A stretch of DNA of 64,000 nt from an uncultured Bacteroidales bacterium (GCA_900319645.1 ONPG01000003.1:186001-250000), one strand, 5' to 3'; positions 53,469 to 62,961 are shown, numbered from the stretch's first letter. Notes: generated by a model from the sequence alone, not told the origin. Translations and numbers: made by a program.

Positions 53469-54719
53469 ATGACAATTGACAAATTCAATTTCGCCGGCAA
53501 GAAGGCGATTGTCCGTGTGGACTTCAATGTGCCCCTGGACGAAAATGGAAAGATCACAGATGACACCCGTATCCGTGGCGCACTCCCCACTCTGAAACAC
53601 ATCCTCAACAACGGAGGAGCGTTGATCATTATGAGCCACATGGGAAAACCCAAAGGCAAAGTGCAGGCTAAGTTCAGCCTCGGTCAGATCAAAGACGCTG
53701 TAGCAGCGGCACTCGGTTGCCCTGTACAATTCGCAGAGGACTGCGCAAAAGCACAAGCACAGGCCGCCGCCCTCAAACCGGGCGAGGTACTTCTGCTGGA
53801 GAACCTGCGTTTCTATCCCGAGGAGGAAGGCAAACCGGTTGGAATCGAGAAAGAAGATCCCGCTTATGAGCCGGCTAAGAAAGAGATGAAAGCACGTCAG
53901 AAAGAGTTCGCCAAGACCCTTGCTTCGTATGCAGACTGCTACGTAATGGACGCATTCGGAACCGCACACCGCAAACACGCTTCGACGGCTGTTATCGCAG
54001 ACTACTTCGACGCAGACAACAAGATGCTCGGCTTCCTCATGGAGAAAGAAGTGAACGCTGTGGACGCCATCCTGAAGGATATCAAACGTCCGTTCGTAGC
54101 TATCATGGGCGGCTCGAAAGTAAGCTCCAAGATCGGTATCATCGAGAACCTGCTCGGCAAAGTGGACAAACTGATCCTCTGCGGCGGTATGACCTATACT
54201 TTTGCCAAAGCACACGGCGGCGAGATCGGCAACTCGATTGTAGAGCTCGACAAACTCGACGTAGCTCTTGGCGTTGAGGAACTGGCCAAGAAGAACGGTG
54301 TGGAACTCGTTATGGCAGAAGACGCTATCTGCGGCGACAGCTTCAGCAACGAAGCCAAGCAGCAGGTTTGCCCGTCCAACGCTATTCCTGAGGGTTGGGA
54401 AGGAATGGATGCAGGTCCGAAAGCACAGAAAGCTTTCGCGGACGCTATCCGTGGCGCAAAGACAATCCTTTGGAACGGTCCTGCAGGCGTGTTCGAGTTT
54501 GACAATTTCTGCGACGGAAGCCGTGCTATCGGTAACGCAATCGCCGAGGCTACCGCTAACGGCGCTTTCTCGCTCATCGGTGGTGGTGACAGCGTAGCTT
54601 GCGTCAACAAGTTCGGTCTCGCTGACCAGGTATCGTATATTTCCACCGGTGGAGGCGCTCTGCTTGAGGCTATCGAAGGCAAGATTCTCCCGGGTATTGC
54701 AGCAATCAAAGGAGAATAA
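53469..54719 (+). CDS. pgk: Phosphoglycerate kinase
   Basis: 416-residue glycolytic kinase (1,3-bisphosphoglycerate + ADP to 3-phosphoglycerate + ATP). Seen: [103 protein letters not shown] and [13 protein letters not shown]. Complete and typical for Bacteroidetes. A four-unit 11-bp array lies in the upstream spacer. A DUF3127 gene follows after 3 bp. Confidence 0.97.
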   Translation: MTIDKFNFAGKKAIVRVDFNVPLDENGKITDDTRIRGALPTLKHILNNGGALIIMSHMGKPKGKVQAKFSLGQIKDAVAAALGCPVQFAEDCAKAQAQAAALKPGEVLLLENLRFYPEEEGKPVGIEKEDPAYEPAKKEMKARQKEFAKTLASYADCYVMDAFGTAHRKHASTAVIADYFDADNKMLGFLMEKEVNAVDAILKDIKRPFVAIMGGSKVSSKIGIIENLLGKVDKLILCGGMTYTFAKAHGGEIGNSIVELDKLDVALGVEELAKKNGVELVMAEDAICGDSFSNEAKQQVCPSNAIPEGWEGMDAGPKAQKAFADAIRGAKTILWNGPAGVFEFDNFCDGSRAIGNAIAEATANGAFSLIGGGDSVACVNKFGLADQVSYISTGGGALLEAIEGKILPGIAAIKGE

Positions 54720-54722
54720 ATC

Positions 54723-55151
54723 ATGGAAGTAGTTGGTAAGATTATTCAGGTACTTCCTGAGCAAAGCGGTGTGGGACGCACCGGTAACCCGTGGAAAGTG
54801 CAACCATACGTGCTGGAAACGCTTGACCAATATCCCCGCAAAGTGCATTTTGAGGTTTTCGGCGAGGAGCGTATCAAACAGAACCCTTGTGCAATTGATC
54901 AGCTGGTAACGGTCAGTTTCGACATCGAGAGCCGTGAGTTCAACGGACGTTGGTACACCTCTATCCGTGCATGGAAGATTCAGCAGGGTGACACCACCCA
55001 GCAGGGAGCTGCTCCCGCAGCTCAGCCGGTAGTAGCACAGCCCGCAGCGGCTCCTGCTCCGGCAGCACAGCCTATGGAGAACCCTGCGACAGCTAATGTT
55101 GATCCTTTTGACGCAACAGCCGGAGACGACTCCAGCCAACTGCCCTTCTAA
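54723..55151 (+). CDS. DUF3127 protein with SSB-like acidic C-terminal tip
   Basis: 142 residues. The N-terminal half (MEVVGKIIQVLPEQSGVGRT, YVLETLDQYPRKVHFEVFGE, SFDIESREFNGRWYTSIRAW) is the DUF3127 domain, probably an OB-like fold. The rest is a low-complexity Ala/Pro/Gln linker ending GDDSSQLPF. That layout copies single-stranded DNA-binding protein: OB domain, disordered linker, acidic tip ending in Pro-Phe that docks partner proteins. Function is unknown; an ssDNA or protein-docking role is inferred. It lies 3 bp after pgk and 0 bp before the phosphoesterase gene. Confidence 0.85.
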   Translation: MEVVGKIIQVLPEQSGVGRTGNPWKVQPYVLETLDQYPRKVHFEVFGEERIKQNPCAIDQLVTVSFDIESREFNGRWYTSIRAWKIQQGDTTQQGAAPAAQPVVAQPAAAPAPAAQPMENPATANVDPFDATAGDDSSQLPF

Positions 55152-56135
55152 ATGCGCAAATGGATTAAAATAATCGTCTGGACACTCTTGCTGGCGGCCG
55201 GTGTAATCGTTTGCATCGTCCGCTGGCAAGCGTGGTTCGGTATGCCGGACGAACCGGTTTGGAGAGGCAACACGCTCGGATACGTATTCCCGACGTTTGC
55301 CGGGGATTCCGTACACGGATTCGTGGCAACCGACCAGGGTTGGCAGGACACCGTAACACCACAATCCTTGGATCTTTTAGTACTTGGGGACGTACACAAC
55401 CGCCTCACGTACGCTGAATACGACACGCTCGCAGCACGTGTGCCGCAAGCAGATGCAGTCGTTCAAGTCGGCGACTGGATGGATCGTGGGCAGAAGTATT
55501 ACCATCAACTCCTGCTCCGCGAATGGACAGAGAGTTCGCTGTGCGGTCTGCCGGTTATCAATTGTCCGGGCAACCATGAATATACCAAAGGTATTCACAA
55601 GACGCTGTTGCCCGAATGGCTGGAGTGGTTTCCACAGCCCGTGGAAGACATTGCTGTTCCCGGTATTTTCTATCATGTGGACTTTCCTCAACTGCGTTTC
55701 ATCGTCATCGACTCCAACTCCATCGACCTGCTGGTCTATCGCACACGCGTGCTGACATGGCTACGCGACCTGCTGAACACAGCCGAGGGGCGTTATGTGG
55801 TGGTAATGATGCATCATCCTGCTATCTCGGCATGCAAAGGACGTTTTAATCCCACTATCTACGCCACGTTCCGTTATGCGCTCGGTCAAATTGACCTGAG
55901 TATTGCGGGACACGACCACAGTTACATGCGCAAGGGACATTTCGTCGTCGTCAACGCGGCAGGCAAAGCCAAGCCACAGAAGGACAGCACGAATTTCGAG
56001 TTCGCCTATCCCGATCCCGTCTATTCGGTTATCACTCTTCCAGACTACACCTCGGCTGAAAGTCCGTTCATTTTCCGTACGTATCGGATGAGTGACGGTG
56101 TACTAATTGACAGTTTGTATGTTGATCACCACTGA
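55152..56135 (+). CDS. Membrane-anchored metallophosphoesterase
   Basis: 327 residues: an N-terminal membrane helix (IKIIVWTLLLAAGVIVCIV) then a calcineurin-type phosphoesterase. The metal motifs are complete: LGDVHNR (D-x-H), VGDWMDRG, NCPGNHEYTKG, MMHHPAIS and IAGHDHSYMRKG. This group is related to purple acid phosphatase-like enzymes; the substrate is unknown. The active domain should face the periplasm. It starts directly after the DUF3127 stop and overlaps the recO start by 17 bp, so it sits mid-operon. Confidence 0.88.
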   Translation: MRKWIKIIVWTLLLAAGVIVCIVRWQAWFGMPDEPVWRGNTLGYVFPTFAGDSVHGFVATDQGWQDTVTPQSLDLLVLGDVHNRLTYAEYDTLAARVPQADAVVQVGDWMDRGQKYYHQLLLREWTESSLCGLPVINCPGNHEYTKGIHKTLLPEWLEWFPQPVEDIAVPGIFYHVDFPQLRFIVIDSNSIDLLVYRTRVLTWLRDLLNTAEGRYVVVMMHHPAISACKGRFNPTIYATFRYALGQIDLSIAGHDHSYMRKGHFVVVNAAGKAKPQKDSTNFEFAYPDPVYSVITLPDYTSAESPFIFRTYRMSDGVLIDSLYVDHH

Positions 56136-56721
56136 AGCGATTGTTCTCTCGCTACAGCCGCACTCCGATAAGGCGCATATACTCCATACATACACGCGCG
56201 CAAGTGGGCGCGTAAATTATATGGTGTATGGTCTCGGGCGCAAACATTCCGGTGCTATCTATACTCCAATGGCCCTCTTGCAGCTCACAGCCGAGCAGCC
56301 TCCCGCCAATTCAAAACGTCCTCCGACGTTGCGCGAAGCAACACTTTCCATCTCGCCTATCGGGCTTCGCACACCCGACCTCACCAAACAAACCATCGCA
56401 CTCTTTCTGAGCGAGGTACTCTTTCACACACTCAAGCATCCCATGGAAGATCCGGAGATGTTTGAATATTTGAGCAATGCGGTTCGTCTGTTGGAGCAAG
56501 AAAAAGAGCCGCAGAATTTCCATTTGCAGTTTCTTATCGGTTTGGCAGAGAGGCTGGGATTTGCTATCGACGAGCAAGCCCATCCCGAACTGGTCCGACT
56601 ACCACTCACACGCGCGGAACGACAAAAACAACTGAGGCAGCTTTGCAGCTACCTCAGCGAGAATATCGACACGTGGCAACAGCCACGGTCATTGGATATA
56701 CTGACGGAAATCTTCGATTAA
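56119..56721 (+). CDS. recO: DNA repair protein RecO, shortened
   Basis: 200 residues from ATG 56119. RecO loads RecA on SSB-coated DNA in gap repair. The N-terminal OB domain is clear (TTEAIVLSLQPHSDKAHILH, GRVNYMVYGLGRKHSG, YTPMALLQL), as is the helical C-domain (LFLSEVLFHTLKH, FHLQFLIGLAERLGF, SLDILTEIF). Family members are usually ~240-250. The missing part is the segment after LAERLGF, where a zinc-binding or structured loop normally lies; here it runs directly into a Arg/Gln-rich helix. Its stop is 1 bp from the convergent sufB stop. Confidence 0.87.
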   Translation: MLITTEAIVLSLQPHSDKAHILHTYTRASGRVNYMVYGLGRKHSGAIYTPMALLQLTAEQPPANSKRPPTLREATLSISPIGLRTPDLTKQTIALFLSEVLFHTLKHPMEDPEMFEYLSNAVRLLEQEKEPQNFHLQFLIGLAERLGFAIDEQAHPELVRLPLTRAERQKQLRQLCSYLSENIDTWQQPRSLDILTEIFD

Positions 56722-56722
56722 A

Positions 56723-58165
56723 CTATCCCACACTACCTTCGAGACTCACTTGCAGCAGTTTTTGCGCTTCGACTGCAAACTCCATCGGCAGTTTGTCCAT
56801 TACCTCTTTGGCATAACCGTTCACTATCAGTCCCACAGCATCTTCCACACCGATGCCTCGCTGACGGCAATAGAAGAGTTGGTCGTCGCTGATCTTGCTG
56901 GTCGTGGCTTCGTGCTCGACCGTAGCGGTCGGATTCATGATCTGCATGTCGGGGAAGGTGTGCGCGCCGCATTTGTCTCCCAAGAGCAAACTGTCACACT
57001 GGCTGTAGTTACGTCCGTTGACAGCTCCTTTTCCCATCTTCACGAGACCGCGGTAAGCGTTCTGACTTTTTCCGGCAGAGATACCTTTGCTGACGATTCG
57101 GCTGCGGGTGTTGGCACCTATGTGAATCATCTTCGTACCTGTATCCGCCTGCTGGTAGTTGTTGGTGACGGCTACCGAATAGAACTCTGCGGTCGAGTTG
57201 TCTCCGCGCAGAATACAGCTCGGGTATTTCCAAGTGATGGCGCTACCCGTCTCCACTTGTGTCCAGCTCAGGCGCGCGTTCTCGTATGTAATACCTCGTT
57301 TGGTCACGAAATTGAAGATGCCTCCTTTGCCGTCTTTGTCACCGGGATACCAGTTCTGGACGGTCGAATACTTGACTTCAGCATCCTTGCGGACCACTAT
57401 CTCCACGATGGCGGCATGCAGTTGGTTCTCGTCACGCATCGGAGCCGTGCAGCCCTCCAGATAACTGAGGTACGCCCCTTCGTCTGCTATCAGAAGTGTC
57501 CGCTCAAACTGACCTGTGTTTCCGGCATTGATACGGAAATAGGTACTCAGTTCCATCGGGCAGCGCACTCCTTTGGGAATATAGACGAACGAACCATCGG
57601 AGAACACAGCGGAATTGAGTGCGGCATAGAAATTATCGCTCGGCGGAACGACCGAGCCGAGGTATTCGCGGACCAAATCCGGGTGCTCCTTGACAGCTTC
57701 GCTGATGGAGCAGAAGATAATCCCTTTCTCTGCAAGTGTCTGGCGGAATGTCGTTTTGACAGACACGGAGTCCATGACGGCATCCACCGCCATGTTTCCT
57801 GCCAGCGCGGCACGTTCCTCCAAAGGAATACCAAGTTTGTCGAAGGTCTTCATGATCTCCGGATCAATCTCCTCCTTTGTACCTTGTTCTTTGCTTTGTG
57901 CCTTCTTCGGAGCGGCATAATAGGAAATCGCCTGAAAATCAATCTCGGGGATCTGCAGATGTGCCCATGTCGGCACTTTCATCGTCAGCCATTTTCGGTA
58001 TGCTTTCAGGCGGAAGTCGAGCATCCATTCCGGTTCGCCTTTCTTCGCGGAGATGAGACGGATGATATCTTCGTTCAGCCCAGCAGGCACGATGTCCGTC
58101 TCCACGTCGGTCGTGAAGCCGTACTTGTATTCCTGGGAAGTAATATTTTGAATCAGTTCATCCAA
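56723..58165 (-). CDS. sufB: Fe-S cluster assembly protein SufB
   Basis: 480-residue scaffold subunit of the SUF system. Typical length and features: [80 protein letters not shown] plus [63 protein letters not shown]. The other suf genes are not next to it: recO is convergent downstream. Upstream on the same strand is tRNA-Cys, separated by a hairpin, with a promoter before the tRNA. Confidence 0.96.
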   Translation of the reverse strand: MDELIQNITSQEYKYGFTTDVETDIVPAGLNEDIIRLISAKKGEPEWMLDFRLKAYRKWLTMKVPTWAHLQIPEIDFQAISYYAAPKKAQSKEQGTKEEIDPEIMKTFDKLGIPLEERAALAGNMAVDAVMDSVSVKTTFRQTLAEKGIIFCSISEAVKEHPDLVREYLGSVVPPSDNFYAALNSAVFSDGSFVYIPKGVRCPMELSTYFRINAGNTGQFERTLLIADEGAYLSYLEGCTAPMRDENQLHAAIVEIVVRKDAEVKYSTVQNWYPGDKDGKGGIFNFVTKRGITYENARLSWTQVETGSAITWKYPSCILRGDNSTAEFYSVAVTNNYQQADTGTKMIHIGANTRSRIVSKGISAGKSQNAYRGLVKMGKGAVNGRNYSQCDSLLLGDKCGAHTFPDMQIMNPTATVEHEATTSKISDDQLFYCRQRGIGVEDAVGLIVNGYAKEVMDKLPMEFAVEAQKLLQVSLEGSVG

Positions 58166-58186
58166 ATCTTCTATTCTTTAATAACG

Positions 58187-58213
58187 AAAAGTCACCCTTT
58201 CCGAGTGACTTTT
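58187..58213 (-). terminator. Hairpin between tRNA-Cys and sufB
   Basis: Minus strand AAAAGTCAC...GTGACTTTT. Weak as a terminator because it lacks a long T-run; may act as partial terminator or processing signal. Confidence 0.7.
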
Positions 58214-58218
58214 CTGTG

Positions 58219-58290
58219 AGGCCGGTAGCGGAGTCAAACCGCTCTAGACGGTTTTGCAGACCGTTGACTAAGTCGCTCATCCAACCGGCC
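58219..58290 (-). tRNA. tRNA-Cys (anticodon GCA)
   Basis: 72-nt cloverleaf read from 58290. Acceptor GGCCGGT/ACCGGCC, anticodon loop CTGCAAA, T-arm AGCGG-TTTGACT-CCGCT, discriminator U as expected for tRNA-Cys. CCA not encoded. Confidence 0.94.
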
Positions 58291-58329
58291 GTATTTTAAC
58301 TTTTGAGCTCTTTTTCTCAAAAGCGGGTG

Positions 58330-58360
58330 CAAAGGTACAACAAAATTTTGACATGTGCAA
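58330..58360 (-). promoter_or_regulatory. Promoter for tRNA-Cys and probably sufB
   Basis: Minus strand TTG at 58360 and TACCTTTG at 58337-58330, 23-nt offset. Confidence 0.78.
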
Positions 58361-58412
58361 ATATTTGTGCAGTTTTTTGCGAAAAAAGTGCTTATTTTGC
58401 CCTTTATGCCCC

Positions 58413-59735
58413 TTATTTCAAGTGAATCACCAATCTAAGAGGCTTATTATCGGCCGCCGAAGCTTTGTATTGAAGCAGTACTTGGTCGTCAGGAACGTTC
58501 ACTTTGACGCCGATCAGTTCCGCCCATGGTGACAATTTCTTCCGGGCTTTGCGGTTTCGGTTGTTCGTTTGTTTGGCCTTCGCTTTGGAGTTGCTCTTTT
58601 TCTTCGCGGGAGGAGCGATTACACCTTGCTGCAAAGCCGTTTCCGTTTCTGAGGAGGAAGCCACACTAAGTGGTCTCTCGGCAAGACGGCTACATACTTC
58701 CGCAAAACGCACACGTTCCTGCGCATTCATCCCAACAGCCGAACCTTCGTTCTCGTCGGGAGCCGAAACCGACATTATTTTCTTCCAGTCAGACGCGCTA
58801 ATCTCCTCGGATATATAATAAGGTTCCTCGCACGTCACGAGCGAGAAATGGATCTTTCTTCCTTTCACGCGGATGTTCTGTGTCAGCGCAGGAGCCTCAG
58901 GCAGCGGCTGTTTCATCGGATCATCCGGCAGGGAGAATGCCACCCGCAGGCCTATATACCCGGCTGATGTTTCCGGCTTGAACCACCTGCGTACCGACAG
59001 ATGGCTGTTGGCGATACACTCGTCGTAACTGCCACCTCGAACCACACGGTATGAACCTGTATCTGCTCCTATTGGATCCGGCTCCGTGGACAACTGGTAA
59101 GGGCCGTACAAGTCCTGACACCATTCTGACACATTGCCCGTCATGTCATATAGCCCTAATTCATTCGGTCGTTTGCGCCCGACAGGGTGTGTCCACTGCC
59201 CCGCCACGACGTATGTCCATCCGACGGAGTCCGCCTCGTTAGCGCCCGCGAAGCGGAAACCTTTGCTCTTCGCGCCACCACGGGCTGCATATTCCCATTC
59301 AGCCTCCGTCGGCAGACGGAAGGCATAGCCCGTTATACTATCCAGCCTGCGAACGAACTCCTGTGCGTCATTCCAGGTCACAAAGGACACAGGATGAGTC
59401 GGATAGCCCTGAGGACCGAGCATTTCTTTCTCCGGCATCACAGCGTGCCACAGACGATTCGTTACTTCCGTCTCTGCAATATAATAGGGCGAAAGGAACA
59501 CCAAATGCGCCGGCTTATTCGTATAGATGTCTCGGTCGTATTGGTCTTGTGTCGCGCCCATTACAAACGAACCGCCTTCCACTCTTTGCATGGTCAGCTC
59601 CACTCCGTTCACTTCCACACGAATCGTCCGCAAGGAATCCGGCACTTGCGGTTTCTTGCGAGCAGACACAGGTAACTGCATTGCCCATAAAGCAAGGACT
59701 ACAGTTCCTAATCGAAAAGAAAAATATTTACTCAT
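58413..59735 (-). CDS. Exported SUMF1/formylglycine-generating-enzyme-like protein
   Basis: 440 residues with signal peptide (FRLGTVVLALWAMQLPVSA). The SUMF1/FGE-type domain covers ~40-265: MQRVEGGSFVMGATQDQYDR, PAHLVFLSPYYIAETEVTNR, PTHPVSFVTWNDAQEFVRRL, FRLPTEAEWEYAARGGAKSK, YDMTGNVSEWCQDLYG, VVRGGSYDECIANSHLSVRR. In Bacteroidetes this fold occurs in GldJ/GldK of the gliding/T9SS machine, but there is no lipobox here. The C-terminal ~170 residues form a separate region with a very basic low-complexity stretch (~385-410, Lys/Asn/Arg). It is not clear whether it is an enzyme. Own transcription unit. Confidence 0.82.
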   Translation of the reverse strand: MSKYFSFRLGTVVLALWAMQLPVSARKKPQVPDSLRTIRVEVNGVELTMQRVEGGSFVMGATQDQYDRDIYTNKPAHLVFLSPYYIAETEVTNRLWHAVMPEKEMLGPQGYPTHPVSFVTWNDAQEFVRRLDSITGYAFRLPTEAEWEYAARGGAKSKGFRFAGANEADSVGWTYVVAGQWTHPVGRKRPNELGLYDMTGNVSEWCQDLYGPYQLSTEPDPIGADTGSYRVVRGGSYDECIANSHLSVRRWFKPETSAGYIGLRVAFSLPDDPMKQPLPEAPALTQNIRVKGRKIHFSLVTCEEPYYISEEISASDWKKIMSVSAPDENEGSAVGMNAQERVRFAEVCSRLAERPLSVASSSETETALQQGVIAPPAKKKSNSKAKAKQTNNRNRKARKKLSPWAELIGVKVNVPDDQVLLQYKASAADNKPLRLVIHLK

Positions 59736-59884
59736 TACGTCCTTTTAGCACAAATATCGTGCCACAGCCACCTCTTTCCGTTCCTTCTATCTGCATTTTC
59801 TCTTTTTTATGGAACTTTCCACCTGCCGACTTAGGCTTCAAACAAGCAAAAATGAACAAAAAAGCGTTTCTCTGCCGATAATAT

Positions 59885-59915
59885 TTGTGTATGTGGGATT
59901 TTTTCTGTATCTTTG
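59885..59915 (+). promoter_or_regulatory. Promoter for nucleosidase-rlmI
   Basis: TTG at 59885 and TATCTTTG at 59908, 23-nt offset. Confidence 0.77.
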
Positions 59916-59931
59916 CACAAAATTTACGAAT

Positions 59932-60438
59932 ATGGCAAAATTTATCATTCAAGCGGAAGAAGGCGAACGCGAGTTGAGGGAAAAAGTGCTGGCATTGATG
60001 AGCGAAGCGGCACGTGCCGAATGGAGCCAGGCAGAGGTGATCTATACGGGTGTCGGAGGCATCAATATCATCCGCGCTCTTCAGACACTCCCACGCGAGT
60101 CCGAGATACTCAATATCGGCTATGCCGGTAGTGCCAATTTCGAGGTGGGAACATGGGCGCAAGTGACCGAAGTAAGGCTCAACCATCCCAATGTCACCTA
60201 TCCTGAACCCACTCTGGACAATTTCTCGATTCTCCTTCCGGATCAGGAGGGAATATGTCAAGCGATATGCTATACCAACTGCGATTTTGTGCTCGCTTCC
60301 GATTACAAAGACTGCGTGTTCGACATGGAATTGGCGTTTATCGCCGCACTCGGCTTCGCCAAAATACACAGCCTCAAGTATGTGAGTGACAATCTCTCGC
60401 TTCATGATTACCACGATTTCACACACGGCGTAGAATGA
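59932..60438 (+). CDS. Short nucleoside phosphorylase/MTA-SAH nucleosidase-like protein
   Basis: 168 residues from ATG 59932. Matches the phosphorylase superfamily: VIYTGVGGINIIRALQTLPR, ILNIGYAGSANFEVGTW, DYKDCVFDMELAFIAALGF (the DME-type Glu binds the ribose) and LKYVSDNLSLHDYHDF with the catalytic Asp in VSDN. MTA/SAH nucleosidases are normally ~230; this is a compact form. Its stop overlaps the rlmI start (ATGA), linking a possible SAH-removing enzyme to an SAM-dependent methyltransferase. Exact substrate not fixed. Confidence 0.8.
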   Translation: MAKFIIQAEEGERELREKVLALMSEAARAEWSQAEVIYTGVGGINIIRALQTLPRESEILNIGYAGSANFEVGTWAQVTEVRLNHPNVTYPEPTLDNFSILLPDQEGICQAICYTNCDFVLASDYKDCVFDMELAFIAALGFAKIHSLKYVSDNLSLHDYHDFTHGVE

Positions 60439-61658
60439 CAACCATCTATCTCAAACCACATAAAGAAGAATCACTCAAAAGATGGCATCCTTGGGTTTTC
60501 TCCGGTGCCATCGCTCGTATCGCCTTGGATAAGAACTATCCGTATGACGAACCGCAAGAAGGCGAGCTGGTATGCGTACGTGCAAGCACCTGCGATGTAT
60601 TAGGCGTGGGGCATTGGCAGGTAGGAAGTATTGCCGTACGCATATTGGCCTTTGGTGTGGAGGAGTTGCCTGCGGATTTCTGGAGCGAACGTATCCGCGC
60701 CGCATACAATGTACGGAAATCTGTCGGTCTCATACGTCCGGACAACAACACTTTCCGTCTCATTCACGGCGAGGGCGATTTTCTGCCGGGTTTGATAGTG
60801 GATGTGTATGCCGAGACGGCTGTCCTTCAGGCTCACTCGATAGGCATGCACCTGAATAGAGAAGCCATCGCCAAAGCCATCGTGGGCAACGTGCCACAAG
60901 TGAAGAACGTCTATTACAAGAGCGACGACACCTTGCCTTTCAAGGCTGCGATAGAAGGCGAAAAGACAGGGTGGCTTATAGCCGACCAACTGCCTGCGGA
61001 GGAGAATCCGGACTTCTGGTCGGTAGAGAACGGCCTCTCTTTCCGTATCGACTGGTTGCGCGGACAGAAGACGGGCTTTTTCATCGACCAGCGGGAAAAT
61101 CGGGCACTCGTAGAACGCTATGCCGCCGGCAAGGATGTACTGAATATGTTCTGTTATACGGGCGGTTTTTCGCTTTATGCTTTGCGCGGAGGAGCCAAGA
61201 GCGTAGATAGTGTAGATGTCAGCCAGAAAGCGATTGATTTAGTGAATGTTAATGTGGCACGCAATTTCCCCGATGCCGACAATCATACCGCGGTTGCACA
61301 GGATGCTTTCGAGTATCTGAGTGCCCAGAAAGCGCAGAACAGGACTTTCGATTTGATCATTCTCGACCCGCCTGCATTCGCCAAACACAGGGACGCGGTC
61401 AAGAACGCCTTGCGCGGCTATCAGCGTATCAACGCCAAAGCGATAGAGATGATCCGTCCGGGAGGAATACTCTTCACTTTTTCGTGTTCACAGGCGGTGG
61501 ATAAAGAGGCTTTCCGTCTCGCAGTCTTCAGCGCAGCCGCACAGGTCGGGCGGAAAGTCCGCATCCTGCATCAGCTCCATCAGCCGCAAGACCATCCTAT
61601 TAACATTTACCATCCCGAAGGAGAATATCTGAAAGGTTTAGTTTTATACGTAGAGTAA
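60435..61658 (+). CDS. rlmI: Class I rRNA (cytosine-C5) methyltransferase, RlmI type
   Basis: 407-residue SAM-dependent methyltransferase acting on 23S rRNA cytosine in E. coli. N-terminal PUA domain (YLKPHKEESLKRWHPWVFSG), central EEHD-like domain (FRLIHGEGDFLPGLIVDVYA), then the Rossmann methyltransferase: FFIDQRENRALVERYA, VLNMFCYTGGFSLYALRGGA, SVDSVDVSQKAIDLV and the catalytic DLIILDPPAFAKHRDAV, with FTFSCSQAVDKEAF. Complete. Translationally coupled to the nucleosidase. Confidence 0.93.
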   Translation: MTTIYLKPHKEESLKRWHPWVFSGAIARIALDKNYPYDEPQEGELVCVRASTCDVLGVGHWQVGSIAVRILAFGVEELPADFWSERIRAAYNVRKSVGLIRPDNNTFRLIHGEGDFLPGLIVDVYAETAVLQAHSIGMHLNREAIAKAIVGNVPQVKNVYYKSDDTLPFKAAIEGEKTGWLIADQLPAEENPDFWSVENGLSFRIDWLRGQKTGFFIDQRENRALVERYAAGKDVLNMFCYTGGFSLYALRGGAKSVDSVDVSQKAIDLVNVNVARNFPDADNHTAVAQDAFEYLSAQKAQNRTFDLIILDPPAFAKHRDAVKNALRGYQRINAKAIEMIRPGGILFTFSCSQAVDKEAFRLAVFSAAAQVGRKVRILHQLHQPQDHPINIYHPEGEYLKGLVLYVE

Positions 61659-61688
61659 AGGCAATAAACAATTGAAGATCTGAGAAAT

Positions 61689-62588
61689 ATGCAGTTAGTT
61701 TGTTTCGACACAGAGACCACAGGCCTGGATGTGCAGAAAGAACATATCATCCAGCTTTCGCTGGTTAAGTTTGATACCGACAGTTGGCAGACCATTGACC
61801 AGCGAGACTGGTATATTCTGCCGGAAGGTCCGTTCAGTATTCCTGCGGAAGCAGAGGCGGTTCACCATATCAGCAAAGCTTTTCTCATGGAGAATGGCGT
61901 AAGTTTGAGAAGTATATACGACGAACTGATTGCCTTCACCAAGGATTGTGACCTGCTCAGTTACAACGGCAACGGCTATGATGCGCCCATCTTGCATTAT
62001 AACCTCAAGCGTATCGGCAAGGATTTCCAGTTCGACGGGCGCACGTGGTACGACGCACTCCTGCTCGAGCGCATCCATACGGCCGGCATGGTGGACGAGA
62101 ACGGAGAGAAAGTGCACAACAACCTGACATCCGCCTATACTCGGTATTACGGTCACCCGTTCGAGGGGGCGCACAACTCGCTGGATGATGTGATGGCCAC
62201 CATTGAGGTCTTCAAAGCCCAAGTGGCGGCACACGGATGGGCTTGGGCACAAAGGGATGAGTTCGGTTTTATTTCTTTCGACCGATGGCTACAGAAACGC
62301 GGAGCGTATTACTATCTCGCGCAAGGAGCACATCGTGGAGAGAGCATCGAGTCCATGCTGCGTGTGGACAAGAGTTATCTTGAATGGATGGTTGACAAAT
62401 GTCAGTGGACCGACCCGCAGACCCGTGACATTCTCGCTCCCTATCTCGGCAGATCTGTTGCTCCGAGCACACCAAGCACTCCGAGTGCTCCTAACGCCTC
62501 TTGTGCGACGAACACCACGCTACCTAATTCTTCTGGCAAAAAGCGCGGCAAACCGACCATCTCGGACGCAGATTTGAGTCTTTTTTGA
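61689..62588 (+). CDS. DnaQ-like 3'-5' exonuclease (DEDDh) with repeat-built tail
   Basis: 299 residues. The DEDDh exonuclease domain covers ~1-190: LVCFDTETTGLDVQ (DxE), LLSYNGNGYDAPILHYNL (second D) and AHNSLDDVMAT (H-x4-D). A helical C-domain follows (~190-255, GFISFDRWLQKRGAYYYLAQ, LEWMVDKCQW), which resembles the C-terminal domain of some stand-alone exonucleases. A linker APSTPSTPSAPNA, encoded by a four-unit 9-bp array (62463-62498), leads to a basic end SGKKRGKPTISDADLSLF. Role in repair or proofreading is inferred. Starts 30 bp after rlmI. Confidence 0.88.
   Translation: MQLVCFDTETTGLDVQKEHIIQLSLVKFDTDSWQTIDQRDWYILPEGPFSIPAEAEAVHHISKAFLMENGVSLRSIYDELIAFTKDCDLLSYNGNGYDAPILHYNLKRIGKDFQFDGRTWYDALLLERIHTAGMVDENGEKVHNNLTSAYTRYYGHPFEGAHNSLDDVMATIEVFKAQVAAHGWAWAQRDEFGFISFDRWLQKRGAYYYLAQGAHRGESIESMLRVDKSYLEWMVDKCQWTDPQTRDILAPYLGRSVAPSTPSTPSAPNASCATNTTLPNSSGKKRGKPTISDADLSLF
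62463..62498. repeat. Four-unit 9-bp array in exonuclease gene
   Basis: CCGAGCACA, CCAAGCACT, CCGAGTGCT, CCTAACGCC; encodes the Ser-Thr-Pro linker. Confidence 0.8.
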
Positions 62589-62637
62589 GCTTTATCCCCC
62601 GAAAAACGCTAATTTTTGACAAAAAAAGCAAAAAAAT

Positions 62638-62668
62638 TTGCATATGTCAAAAAAAAGCAGTACTTTTG
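62638..62668 (+). promoter_or_regulatory. Promoter for initiator tRNA
   Basis: TTG at 62638 and TACTTTTG at 62661, 23-nt offset. Confidence 0.77.
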
Positions 62669-62730
62669 CATTCGCGTTTGGTTAGAAGACCGCGCTTTGC
62701 GCTTAATTTGAGTCTTGCCGGACGCTCGAT

Positions 62731-62802
<72 letters not shown>

Positions 62803-62807
62803 CTACC

Positions 62808-62846
62808 AAAAACAGACAGCATTTTCTGCTGCCTGTTTTCTTTTTC
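62808..62846 (+). terminator. Initiator tRNA terminator
   Basis: AAAACAGACAGCA pairs with TGCTGCCTGTTTT (one mismatch), followed by T-rich sequence. Confidence 0.9.
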
Positions 62847-62906
62847 GTGTTTTTTTGCGCTTTATGAGGACATTTTGTCGGCTTTGTCTCTCGATAGTGT
62901 TCCGAG

Positions 62907-62961
62907 AATCTCCCCCTAATCACCCCGTAATCACGCGCTAATCACCCCCTTATCACCCCCT
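62907..62961. repeat. AATCAC 11-bp array, five units (after initiator tRNA)
   Basis: AATCTCCCCCT, AATCACCCCGT, AATCACGCGCT, AATCACCCCCT, TATCACCCCCT, 55 bp. Confidence 0.92.

Noticed and set aside
53373-55364. 663-residue open frame antisense to pgk, DUF3127 and part of the phosphoesterase gene
   Set aside because: It is a shadow of strongly coding sequence on the other strand; composition is Cys/His/Val-rich with no recognisable motif, and pgk is certain.
56750-58219. 489-residue open frame antisense to sufB
   Set aside because: Mirror of sufB codons; no motif, and it runs into the tRNA-Cys hairpin region.
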